From positions 1 to 19,221 of the forward strand of contig CAMJIC010000018.1 in the NCBI GenBank assembly GCA_946405675.1: a stretch of DNA of 19,221 nucleotides, given 5' to 3'. The notes beneath the pieces are model-generated. The model worked only from the letters and a program-made list of their open reading frames with translations, made no database searches and had not been told where the DNA came from. The position numbers and the translations under genes are program-made. Shown piece after piece: positions 7,217 through 14,609 of this stretch; the first letter of the stretch is position 1; each line of letters begins with the position of its first letter. The stretch is from an uncultured Clostridia bacterium. GTDB lineage: Bacteria > Bacillota > Clostridia > Lachnospirales > Lachnospiraceae.

Positions 7217-9306
7217 TACCTGTTCCTGATCTTACGGATCACGATTATCGCCACGATCACCAGCACGATCACCAGCAGAATGATAGGGATCCGGATCTTA
7301 CGCATCGCCTGATCCATCGCACGCTGTGCGGTGACATTCACGTTCATCACCACCTGAACGGACGGATCCTCTGCGTCCGCCGCTGCCACCGTAATGGTGG
7401 CCGTCCCGGGATGATTCGCATGCACGGTCATCCCATTCTCATCCTCTGTCAGGGATAATACGCCCTCCGGATCATTGACAGCCACCTCCACCTCCGGAAG
7501 GCTGCCATCCGGATCTACAAAATGTTCCTCCCACTGAACCTTTACATTCCCGTCCGCGTCCCCGTCTCCGGGAAGATTGGCAAATCGCTTCAAAAGACCC
7601 GGAACACTGTCCTGATCCAATACGACCGTATAGTTCAAGTCGCCGCCGACCACCGTCACGGGGCTGTTTACAACCGCTTCCGTCTCCGTCTCGGGCTCGG
7701 TTGCCGGCTCCGTCTCCACATTCTGCGCCGCGCTGCCCTCAATAGTCACCGTGCATATGCCGGATTCTATGCTTCCCGTCCGGAAGGTATCCCCGTTCAC
7801 GATCGCCTTCAGCGTATAGGTTCCAGGCACATCGAAGGCAAGGTCGATAAAATACTCAGAATTGCCTGCCGTCATGGGGATCTGCTGCCCGGTGCCTACG
7901 ATCTCCAGGACCGCGCCATATTCCGTATATACCTTCTCCGCCTGATAGCGCTGCCCGTCATAGATAAAAGACGCGGCAAGGTGCACCGTATCCATCGGCG
8001 CCGCCGTCAGACTGTCAGATGCCTCCGGAGCCCCGGCACTGGAAACGCCCAGCGTGAAATCCATGTCATGGATCGACAGCGCATACATTCCAAGCTGAGT
8101 TCTCGCGTCCCCGTGGACAATCACCTTCCAGTCATCGGACGGTGGCGGAAGCATCAGCTTCACCGTTACATAGCGGTCTTCCTTCGTGATGACCCTGTCT
8201 TCCTCCTGAATGGGCTCCTGATAGGCCGTAAGGTCATATGCCGCCATCTGGCCGCCGTACCCGATCTCAATGCTCCTGATCGCGGCACTGTTCTCACAGG
8301 TCAGGGTCACGTTCAGCTCCGCGACCATCTCTCCCACGGAAAAGGGAAATGCTGCGTCACCATTGTCGTCCGTCGTCTGACTCTGCGCACTGGCATCATC
8401 CCGGTTATTTGGATCAAAGAACTGTTTGAAAATGTCCGCAAACAGTGTCTGTGCCTGCGACGCGTTATGCAGGGGAAGATAATCCCCGGCTCCCACAGCC
8501 TCAGGAATCCCGCTCCTGAGCCTTGCCGCGATCCGCTCCCTGTAATCTATCGGATTGTCATTCCGGCCGTCAATATTCATCTCCAGGGTATAGACCGGCC
8601 ACTTGTTTTTGCGGGCTGTCTGCTCGGCATCCTCCAGAGACTTGTAGCTGTACCCGCCATCCAGAAAGTCCTCATGCTTCTGCCCCGTCACCCTGAAGTC
8701 GCTGATCAGAAGGATTCCGGCATCCTCCGGCTTTGCGCCGCCCTTTTCAAGGACGTCGCAGGCTGCCTGAAATGCATATCCCACAGGGGTATACTCCCCG
8801 TCCTGCGTGGTCTGGGCGATCACCTTCTTGCACGCGATCTTCTGTCCTACGGTGGAAATGTCCGAAAGCGGGAACGGAACGCTGACGTAGCTGGAATACT
8901 TCTCCGCATCATAGGCATCGGCCCCGTAGTCCGACCCAAATTCGACAACGGCAACCCGCGCGTTCTTGTTCGGAAGCATATCAATGAACATCTTCGCGGC
9001 GGAGACCGTCAGTCCCTCCGGATCCGACTTCGCCATCGTACCGGAATTATCCAGCACAAGGACAAAATCAATCGTGGAATCCTCCTCCGCCGCCATGCAG
9101 GACATCCCCGGAAATGCAGCAGCGGCGATCCACACAAAAAACAGCATGCACAAAAACAGCCTTCCCAATAGGATGAGCCTTCCCGGTAAAAGCCGCTTTT
9201 CCGATAAAAACCGCTTTCCCAAAGCAGGGTTACCCTGACTGTAGCTATTCACTCTGTCTGTCTTCTGCAGCCTGAAAACGGCAGCACATCTTCTTCTGGA
9301 AACCAT
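7216..9306 (-). CDS. Membrane-anchored von Willebrand factor A domain surface protein
   Basis: A 696-aa protein from ATG 9306 (GGAGG ten bases upstream). A basic N-terminal extension of ~42 residues precedes a hydrophobic export segment (~44-66, ending ...MSCMAAEE). The VWA domain follows with an intact MIDAS: DNSGT (86-90), the TPVGYAF threonine and LLISDF. Later come beta-rich segments, an acidic E/T linker (EPATEPETETEA, ~540) and a BIG2-like stretch (ENGMTVHANHPGTATITV). It ends in one transmembrane helix (IPIILLVIVLVIVAIIVI) and a basic tail. The topology is an external adhesion or ligand-binding domain anchored at the C-terminus. It heads the minus-strand run leading to the phosphatase and alpha-galactosidase. 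The ligand is unknown. Confidence 0.87.
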   Translation of the reverse strand: MVSRRRCAAVFRLQKTDRVNSYSQGNPALGKRFLSEKRLLPGRLILLGRLFLCMLFFVWIAAAAFPGMSCMAAEEDSTIDFVLVLDNSGTMAKSDPEGLTVSAAKMFIDMLPNKNARVAVVEFGSDYGADAYDAEKYSSYVSVPFPLSDISTVGQKIACKKVIAQTTQDGEYTPVGYAFQAACDVLEKGGAKPEDAGILLISDFRVTGQKHEDFLDGGYSYKSLEDAEQTARKNKWPVYTLEMNIDGRNDNPIDYRERIAARLRSGIPEAVGAGDYLPLHNASQAQTLFADIFKQFFDPNNRDDASAQSQTTDDNGDAAFPFSVGEMVAELNVTLTCENSAAIRSIEIGYGGQMAAYDLTAYQEPIQEEDRVITKEDRYVTVKLMLPPPSDDWKVIVHGDARTQLGMYALSIHDMDFTLGVSSAGAPEASDSLTAAPMDTVHLAASFIYDGQRYQAEKVYTEYGAVLEIVGTGQQIPMTAGNSEYFIDLAFDVPGTYTLKAIVNGDTFRTGSIESGICTVTIEGSAAQNVETEPATEPETETEAVVNSPVTVVGGDLNYTVVLDQDSVPGLLKRFANLPGDGDADGNVKVQWEEHFVDPDGSLPEVEVAVNDPEGVLSLTEDENGMTVHANHPGTATITVAAADAEDPSVQVVMNVNVTAQRAMDQAMRKIRIPIILLVIVLVIVAIIVIRKIRNR

Positions 9307-9342
9307 GGCATCTGTGCCTCCATCAAAACAGGATTCATTTCA

Positions 9343-9348
9343 ATTATA
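9343..9348 (-). promoter_or_regulatory. Probable -10 box of the VWA gene
   Basis: A perfect TATAAT lies on the minus strand about 37 nt upstream of the VWA start codon. The sequence 17 bp further upstream (TGGCGC) is a poor -35 match, so the promoter may need an activator or be weak. The implied leader is about 30 nt and includes the GGAGG ribosome binding site. Confidence 0.5.
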
Positions 9349-9388
9349 GCGCGACATCCGGCATTGCGCCATGATGTTTTTCCCCTTC

Positions 9389-9447
9389 TCCCTCCAAAGA
9401 CAAAGGCTCCGTTTTCTGTTCAAACGGAGCCTTCATCTTTGGAGGGA
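9389..9447 (-). terminator. 59-bp near-perfect palindrome, probable terminator
   Basis: TCCCTCCAAAGA (9389-9400) pairs with TCTTTGGAGGGA (9436-9447), and AAGGCTCCGTTT (9403-9414) pairs with AAACGGAGCCTT (9422-9433). A 2x2 internal loop (CA/CA) separates the two 12-bp stems and the loop is 7 nt. On the minus strand the inner stem is followed by TTTGTCTTT, as in an intrinsic terminator, and the VWA promoter lies just downstream. The outer arms make it much longer than a normal terminator. Confidence 0.65.
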
Positions 9448-9487
9448 GCCCGGCAAGCCCTTCCGCCTGCCGGTTGATTATGAAAAA
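9434..9487. repeat. Hairpin repeat unit A
   Basis: This begins CATCTTT, then AGGGAG, a CCGGCA...TGCCGG stem, and TGATTATGAAAA. It parallels unit B, which starts 109 bp away, block by block. It overlaps the right arm of the neighbouring palindrome. Confidence 0.6.
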
Positions 9488-9542
9488 GTAGTTCCTGGCA
9501 AACCTCCGCTATATGGTTGATTCTGCCTGGAATCCTTCTGAT

Positions 9543-9597
9543 CATCTTTCAGAGGGAGTGCCGGCCAGCTGCCTGGCCGGCGTGAGTTATGAAAAGA
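9543..9597. repeat. Hairpin repeat unit B
   Basis: It has the same block order as unit A: CATCTTT, AGGGAG, a GC-rich stem, then TGAGTTATGAAAAG. The stem here is perfect: GCCGGCCAG (9560-9568) and CTGGCCGGC (9573-9581) around CTGC. The loop and stem sequences differ between the units while the flanks are conserved, which suggests compensatory drift of a structured element. Confidence 0.6.
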
Positions 9598-9679
9598 TTT
9601 TGTATGTCTGCTGTACATGAGATATCATAGCGGATATCTGTGTCTATTTTATGTGCAAGATATGACCAAATCGTAAACT

Positions 9680-10609
9680 TCAGTCATCATCGACCTCTCC
9701 GGTTGCCACAGCCTTGCACCATTTCTCCATGATTCCTGCCGCGGTCTCGTCTGCATCGTCAGCATCCTTGATATTCGCCTGATAGAAGGTCTCCATTTCT
9801 TCTCCGTCAACTGTCCTGACTTCGCGGATCAGGTTCAGAGATTCCGAATTCTTGAAGAAATCGTATCTTACTTCTTCCCCGTCTGCGTCAAACGCCAGCA
9901 CATAATACTCACCGTCCGGTGCCTCTGCCTCAGGAAGCACTTCATAAGTAAAATCTTCCGCCAGATCCTCGATGTAGTCATCCTCGTCAATCGCTGCCGG
10001 GTCCAGCGCGTCCGGACCATACTCAAGCGCTCTCAGTTCAAACTTTGTTCCGGGCTTGTAGGCTCCCTGTGCCAGCAGCATATCCAGATAGGTATTGGTG
10101 TAGAACTCCTCATCCAGCTCCGGATTGTTCGCAAGGATCTCCTGGCGCACCTCCTGCCATGCCCACTCATTGATCTTGCCCCACTGATCAAGGCCGCCCT
10201 CATATTCGGTCTCCTCTTCGCGGAGGATACGGACATCGGTCGGATGAGCGTACACATAGCAGATATCCTCATCCTCCGCGAACACCTCCAGCCCGCTCAT
10301 ATCGCCGCACCGAAGTTCCTTTACCTCTTCCTCCGGGATCGTGGTAATGCTGAAGATCCAGCCGGCACCATTATTCTCCTCTCCCATGTTCCTGGCTGCA
10401 TCCATGGAAGCGGTCTCATAGACTGCCACCAGCGTATCCGCATCCAGGCCATCCGTCTGTACCGTCACCAGATCCCTGATCTCTTCCGGAATCCCGAATG
10501 CGATCCCCTTCGTATCAACCTTGTCAACGCTGTCCGCAAACACTGCGCCTGCTCCGATCGCCGTAACCGCCGCTGCCAGCATCATGCCTGCCATCATCTT
10601 CTTCATCAT
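9680..10609 (-). CDS. Secreted acidic protein of unknown function
   Basis: A 309-aa protein from ATG 10609 with AGGAGG eight bases upstream. The frame stays open for 68 further codons to an ATG at 10813, but that extension is basic, not protein-like, and precedes an obvious signal peptide, so I reject it. Residues 1-26 (MMKKMMAGMMLAAAVTAIGAGAVFA) form a Sec signal peptide with VFA as a likely cleavage site. The mature part is strongly acidic, especially at the C-terminus (ATGEVDDD), with a few cysteines and no repeat or membrane segment. I recognise no domain. Its neighbours are on the same strand but separated by terminator-like structures, so it is probably its own transcription unit. Confidence 0.8.
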   Translation of the reverse strand: MMKKMMAGMMLAAAVTAIGAGAVFADSVDKVDTKGIAFGIPEEIRDLVTVQTDGLDADTLVAVYETASMDAARNMGEENNGAGWIFSITTIPEEEVKELRCGDMSGLEVFAEDEDICYVYAHPTDVRILREEETEYEGGLDQWGKINEWAWQEVRQEILANNPELDEEFYTNTYLDMLLAQGAYKPGTKFELRALEYGPDALDPAAIDEDDYIEDLAEDFTYEVLPEAEAPDGEYYVLAFDADGEEVRYDFFKNSESLNLIREVRTVDGEEMETFYQANIKDADDADETAAGIMEKWCKAVATGEVDDD

Positions 10610-10872
10610 GTCTTTTTCCTCCTTGGATTCTCTTTTCTGTTTTCTTGTTCCCTTGATTGGTTCTTTCTTCCAGTCTCTGTTCAGCCCCCGGCTCCCAGGC
10701 TGCGTCGTCCCTGACGGAAGCTGAGGCCTTTCGCAAGCCAGGCAACGAAACGTTTTTTGATTCCGCTGTCCCATTTGCTTGTACAGTAGAAAATACGACC
10801 CTTCCCGGCGCATGGCTATCCCTTTAAGAAGCTCTTAATAATCTTAATGATCTCATAACATTCACCCGGTGC
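10610..10872 (-). other. Long leader of the secreted-protein gene
   Basis: About 260 nt lie between the pgi terminator and the start codon of the secreted protein. On the minus strand the middle (about 10660-10750) is GC-rich and can fold, for example CAGCC...GGCTG around an 11-nt loop. The last 60 nt before the RBS are purine-rich and probably unstructured. No promoter match is convincing and no known riboswitch was recognised. Confidence 0.35.
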
Positions 10873-10916
10873 AAAAAAATACCCTTTGCTCAAAACAAAA
10901 ATCATTCTGAGCAAAG
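10873..10916 (-). terminator. Intrinsic terminator of pgi
   Basis: On the minus strand CTTTGCTCA (10908-10916) pairs perfectly with TGAGCAAAG (10884-10892) across a 15-nt loop. A short GGTA spacer and then seven T residues (10873-10879) follow. It lies about 105 nt past the pgi stop codon. Confidence 0.85.
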
Positions 10917-11021
10917 AGCATCCACAGTCTTTCTCTTCAAATTTTATACAAAAGCTGATATCCCATAATCCTACGCGATATTCGGCATGCGTTTGCTATG
11001 GGGTCATGCATCCGTTCATTC

Positions 11022-12605
11022 TCATATCCCGAAAAGGCTTGCATATTCCTTCAGGGCGCCATCCGTGTCGTGGGCGAGCACGCGCTTCGCCAGCACCTTG
11101 CCAAGCTGCACTCCTTCCTGGTCAAAGCTGTTGACATTCCACAGGAATCCCTGGAACATGAACTTATTCTCATAATGGGCAAGCAACGCGCCGCATGCCT
11201 CCGGCGTCAGCTGCTCTCCGATGATAATGCTGGACGGGCGCTGTCCGGCGAAGCGCTTTGCCGGATTCTCATCCTCTTTCCCGCAGGCGAACGCCACCAT
11301 CTGCGCCGCCACATTCGCACACAGCTTCGCCTGGCTGGTGCTGCCCTCCACCTCGACATCTTCTTCATTCTGGCTCTTCCTGAACCCAATGAACTGAAGC
11401 GGGATCACGTCTGTTCCCTGATGGAGCAGCTGATAGAAGGAATGCTGCCCGTTGGTTCCCGGCTCGCCGAACAGCACCTCGCCGGTGCAGTAATCCACAG
11501 CCTCGCCAAAGCGGTTGACACTCTTGCCGTTGGACTCCATGCTGGCCTGCTGCAGATGTGCCGGGAAGCGTGAAAGCGCCTGCGAGTAAGGAAGCAGGGC
11601 CGTCACCGGATACCCCAGGACATTGCGCTCATACACGCTGATCAGCGCATCAAGCATCGCCGGATTCTTCAGAGGATCTGTGCATGCAGACAGCCGATCC
11701 TCCTCGGCCATACCCTCCAGGAACCGTGCAAAGACCTCCGGCCCGAACGCGAGCGCCAGAACAGCGTTGCCGACCGCGGAAGAAGTCGAGAAGCGTCCGC
11801 CGATGTAATCATCCATAAAGAAGGCAGCCAGATAACCGCTGTTCTTCGCCATCGGGGAGGTCTCGCTCGTGACAGCCAGCATATGCTTCGACACATCCAG
11901 GCCGGCCTTCTGAAGCGCATCTTTCACAAAGGACTCATTGGTCAGCGTCTCCAGCGTCGTTCCGGATTTGGAGACCACGATAAAGAGCGCATGCGCAAGA
12001 TCCACTCCATGCAGTACGCCCACCGGATCATCCGGATCCACATTGCTGATGAACCTCGCCTGCATCTTTAAGGTGTGATTCGCGGCAGCCCAGTTCTCCA
12101 GCGCCAGGTAAATCGCCCGCGGCCCAAGGTCGCTCCCGCCGATTCCGATCTGAACAACGGTATTGAACTTCTCGCCATTCTCATTGGTAATCTCGCCGGC
12201 ATGGACCTTCTTCGCAAACGCGGCGATCTTCTCCTGCTCGCCCTTGTAGAAGGCTCTCTTGTCGACTCCGTCCGCCATGACCTGGCCGCCCAGCTGCCCT
12301 CTCGTCAGCTGATGCAGCACACGGCGGTTCTCCGTCAGGTTGATCACCGCGCCGTTATAAAGCTCCTCAAACTTTTCGGAAAGCTGGGCTTCCTTCGCAA
12401 GGGCTGCCAGCTTCTCCAGAATCCCATCATCCACGCACTTGGCTGCGTAGGAATACGTCAGCCCCGCCGCCATCGGAAGCGCATATTTCCTGACGCGCTC
12501 AGCGCCGCTTTCCCCCGACATCACCCTGGCCAGATCCACGCTTCCCTTCGTCCCTGCCAGTTCACGGTAACTGTCCAATGTATCCAGATTCTTCCATGCA
12601 ACCAT
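11022..12605 (-). CDS. pgi: Glucose-6-phosphate isomerase
   Basis: Interconverts glucose 6-phosphate and fructose 6-phosphate in glycolysis; cytoplasmic. The product is 527 aa from ATG 12605, chosen over the longer frame (12683) because GAGGAGG sits eight bases upstream. It belongs to the longer PGI type. Signatures include IGIGGSDLGP (~153), the phosphate-binding SKSGTTLET (~212), YIGGRFSTSSAVGNAV (PGI signature 1), ESNGK (E357), GTNGQHSF (H388) and FLWNVNSFDQEGVQLGK (signature 2, K503). Signature 2 has Gln where most members have Glu (GVQ for GVE). It is a single gene with its own terminator at 10873-10916. The palindromic element 12747-12902 lies directly upstream and may affect its promoter. 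Confidence 0.97.
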   Translation of the reverse strand: MVAWKNLDTLDSYRELAGTKGSVDLARVMSGESGAERVRKYALPMAAGLTYSYAAKCVDDGILEKLAALAKEAQLSEKFEELYNGAVINLTENRRVLHQLTRGQLGGQVMADGVDKRAFYKGEQEKIAAFAKKVHAGEITNENGEKFNTVVQIGIGGSDLGPRAIYLALENWAAANHTLKMQARFISNVDPDDPVGVLHGVDLAHALFIVVSKSGTTLETLTNESFVKDALQKAGLDVSKHMLAVTSETSPMAKNSGYLAAFFMDDYIGGRFSTSSAVGNAVLALAFGPEVFARFLEGMAEEDRLSACTDPLKNPAMLDALISVYERNVLGYPVTALLPYSQALSRFPAHLQQASMESNGKSVNRFGEAVDYCTGEVLFGEPGTNGQHSFYQLLHQGTDVIPLQFIGFRKSQNEEDVEVEGSTSQAKLCANVAAQMVAFACGKEDENPAKRFAGQRPSSIIIGEQLTPEACGALLAHYENKFMFQGFLWNVNSFDQEGVQLGKVLAKRVLAHDTDGALKEYASLFGI

Positions 12606-12746
12606 GCTGCAAACCTCCTCAATCCCGCTTAGGATCCGCTTAAGACCCGCTTCCTCATCACGGCAGGCGCACCTTCCGGACACTCCCGCCGCACCGTTTC
12701 ATGCCATCCTGACGGCGCAAGCCTGCTGGCTATGAAATATTACATA

Positions 12747-12902
12747 AGGATCTGTTACAGAATAACTTGTACATCTGACTTGTCCAAACGCTCATCTGCT
12801 GCGTTGGAAAGCCTCGCCGTAGCCCGCTACGGCTGCGTTTTCCTCCTTGCATATGAACGTTTGTCCTGCGTCATATGTACAAGTTATTTCTGAACAGCTC
12901 CT
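12747..12902. mobile_element. MITE-like palindromic element
   Basis: This 156-bp segment between pgi and the GGDEF gene folds back on itself over nearly its full length. The outer arms are AGGATCTGTTACAGAATAAC at the left and, as reverse complement, AGGAGCTGTTCAGAAATAAC at the right. Both continue into CTTGTACAT, GTC/GAC and CAAACG/CGTTTG blocks. The centre is GCCGTAGC/GCTACGGC around CC. It encodes no protein. I found no clean target-site duplication, so a large structured RNA or palindromic repeat is equally possible. A shortened relative lies at 929-979. Confidence 0.65.
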
Positions 12903-12965
12903 AACAATCAAACTATATACGTTCCTTATCCAATATTCAAGCCAATCTCCATACGCCTCTTCCAG

Positions 12966-14339
12966 TCAGGCAAATGTATATCCGTGCTTTCCCCTGTGCT
13001 TTGTCTCATAAAGCGCTTCATCCGCTTCATGCAGCAAAGATTCCACGCTTTTCTCTGGGACGCCATGCACGATCCCGGCGCTGATCGATGTCGCCGGAAG
13101 GTCGTCTTTGGTATCTGCCAGCTCCAGGTTGATCTGATTGATCTTTGTCTCCAGGAGATGATGCTGCATCTGGGTCGCATGCACCGCCAGAACCACGAAT
13201 TCGTCTCCGCCCATGCGGCAGATATAATCATCCGACCGGAAATTATTCTTCAGCGTATTCATCACCTTGACCAGCACCTTATCACCGATTTCATGTCCAT
13301 AAGTGTCATTGATCGTCTTGAAATTATCGACATCGATCAGAATCAGGTAGGTTGAGCTCAGATCCATGCTTGACACCAGAAGATCATAACCCGCCCGATT
13401 GTAGGCACCTGTCAGTTCATCATGGGAAGCCTTGAAATTCAGATGCTCCAGGCTGTTCTTATAAACCTCATACATCTTATTGTAGGTTCTGGCCAGATAA
13501 CGGAATTCATTGGCCCCGATCTCCGGGATCGGGCTGTCCGCCTTGATCCGTTCCACGGCGTTCAGAACCGGATGGATGCCGAGACGTGCGGTGAGCCAGA
13601 CCATAAAGAGAATGCCCAGCGTCTGGATCACGACCACGATCCGGACAAGCGTAAGCTCTTCTCTCATGGATTCCAGCGCGGAAGCATCTGTATTATAAGC
13701 CATCTCCTCCAGCTCATTCAGGCTCGCCCGCATGCTGTCCCGGATCTTCTCCTTCAATGAATAATAATCCTCATTGAGGACGACCTGCGTCGCCCTGCGC
13801 ATCTTGTCCTCCGCAGAAAGCACCTGATCCGCTTCGGAAAGCTTCACCGACCGAAGGACCTCCGGATATTCCGTATATCCCTTCGCTTCGATCACAAGCC
13901 GCATCGCATAATATTCCTGCTTCATCAGCTCCAGAGAGCTTTCCATCGCATTCTGTAGATTCTGAAGCGCCTGTGTGCTGGCAGCGCCTATGGTCATCCG
14001 CTGGATCGCTTCCTCCCGGTGGTTGGCTTCAAAGGCTTCCGAAAAGTATTCGTCCAGAAACCGCCTGTCTCCGTCAATCGTAAAGCGCTGCACCTTCTCC
14101 GTCAGGTAATCCGAAGCATCCATCAGCTCACGGGCTGCCTTGCGCAGTTCAATCTGCTGTTCGGAGGCATCCGTCAGAAAACGAAACCTGGACGACAAAT
14201 GATACGTGGCAAAGAACATCATCCCTGAGATGACCACAGCTCCGATAATCAGCCAGATATGGATCGTCCGAAGGGAGATCCCGTCACTGTGTTTTGTTTC
14301 CCGCAGCGCCTCAGGCTGCCTGAAAATATCCTGTTTCAT
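12966..14339 (-). CDS. Membrane-bound GGDEF diguanylate cyclase with I-site
   Basis: Synthesises c-di-GMP from two GTP. The product is 457 aa from ATG 14339 (GAGG about ten bases upstream). The upstream in-frame ATG at 14486 would add 49 residues read from leader hairpins, so I reject it. TM1 (~26-46) and TM2 (~231-251) flank a helical extracytoplasmic sensor resembling a four-helix bundle (EQQIELRKAARELMDASDYL). A linker leads to SHDELTGAYNRAGYD and the canonical MGGDEF (377-381). RSDD at 368-371 is five residues before the motif, a correctly placed RxxD inhibitory site, so product inhibition is expected. Unlike the next gene it lacks the VDP-type sensor. A good sigma-A promoter lies 189 bp upstream with a terminator-like hairpin between. 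Confidence 0.92.
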   Translation of the reverse strand: MKQDIFRQPEALRETKHSDGISLRTIHIWLIIGAVVISGMMFFATYHLSSRFRFLTDASEQQIELRKAARELMDASDYLTEKVQRFTIDGDRRFLDEYFSEAFEANHREEAIQRMTIGAASTQALQNLQNAMESSLELMKQEYYAMRLVIEAKGYTEYPEVLRSVKLSEADQVLSAEDKMRRATQVVLNEDYYSLKEKIRDSMRASLNELEEMAYNTDASALESMREELTLVRIVVVIQTLGILFMVWLTARLGIHPVLNAVERIKADSPIPEIGANEFRYLARTYNKMYEVYKNSLEHLNFKASHDELTGAYNRAGYDLLVSSMDLSSTYLILIDVDNFKTINDTYGHEIGDKVLVKVMNTLKNNFRSDDYICRMGGDEFVVLAVHATQMQHHLLETKINQINLELADTKDDLPATSISAGIVHGVPEKSVESLLHEADEALYETKHRGKHGYTFA

Positions 14340-14391
14340 CAAACGTTTACCTCTCCAGCTCAGAATTTCCTCCCCGGCGGTATTCCATTGA

Positions 14392-14442
14392 CAAAAAACA
14401 AACCCCCCTCCGGATCTTCTCTTAAGAAAGGCCGGAAAGAGG
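14392..14442 (-). terminator. Terminator-like hairpin in the GGDEF-gene leader
   Basis: On the minus-strand RNA, CCUCUUUCCGG (14432-14442) pairs with CCGGAGGGGGG (14403-14413) in 11 bp, three of them G.U. TTTGTTTTTTG follows (14392-14402). It lies downstream of the 14528-14556 promoter and about 50 nt upstream of the start codon. It is therefore either an attenuator in the leader or a terminator for the preceding gene. Confidence 0.55.
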
Positions 14443-14527
14443 CTCATATAAACCTGTCCATTCACTTTGCCGCATACAGCCTGCATGCAAAGTCACAATG
14501 ATCAACTTCATTCCGCCACCCAACACA

Positions 14528-14556
14528 ATTGTACTTCATCCAGCGATAATTGGCAA
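14528..14556 (-). promoter_or_regulatory. Sigma-A promoter of the GGDEF gene 12966-14339
   Basis: The -35 box TTGCCA (14551-14556) and the -10 box TACAAT (14528-14533) each match consensus at five of six positions, with exactly 17 bp between them. Transcription would begin near 14521, giving a leader of about 180 nt. That leader contains ACTTTGCAT paired with ATG-(cg)-GCAAAGT, then the terminator-like hairpin. Confidence 0.7.
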
Positions 14557-14609
14557 CGGAAACGTGGATTGAATTCAGCGGGGCGGCCAGGATGCGGCCT
14601 GTAATGATC

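Larger units (their letters stand above)
9307..9679. other. 373-bp gene-free region rich in hairpins
   Basis: No gene is supported here. From right to left (direction of minus-strand transcription) it holds a small AGATATC/GATATCT hairpin (9620-9639), hairpin repeat unit B, hairpin repeat unit A, a 59-bp palindrome and the likely VWA promoter. Each is listed separately. Confidence 0.7.

Noticed and set aside
7522..9171. 549-codon open frame antisense to the VWA gene
   Set aside because: The minus-strand product has a signal segment, MIDAS motif and C-terminal helix; the antisense product is Arg/His-rich and shows no domain.
10610..10813. N-terminal extension of the secreted protein to ATG 10813
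   Set aside because: AGGAGG is placed for ATG 10609, and the signal peptide would be internal if the longer start were used.
12745..12904. Target-site duplication proving transposition of the palindromic element
   Set aside because: The flanks (TA on the left, AA on the right) do not give a clean direct repeat, so insertion is not demonstrated.
14340..14486. N-terminal extension of the first cyclase to ATG 14486
   Set aside because: The added codons span the leader hairpins and terminator-like stem, and no RBS precedes that ATG.
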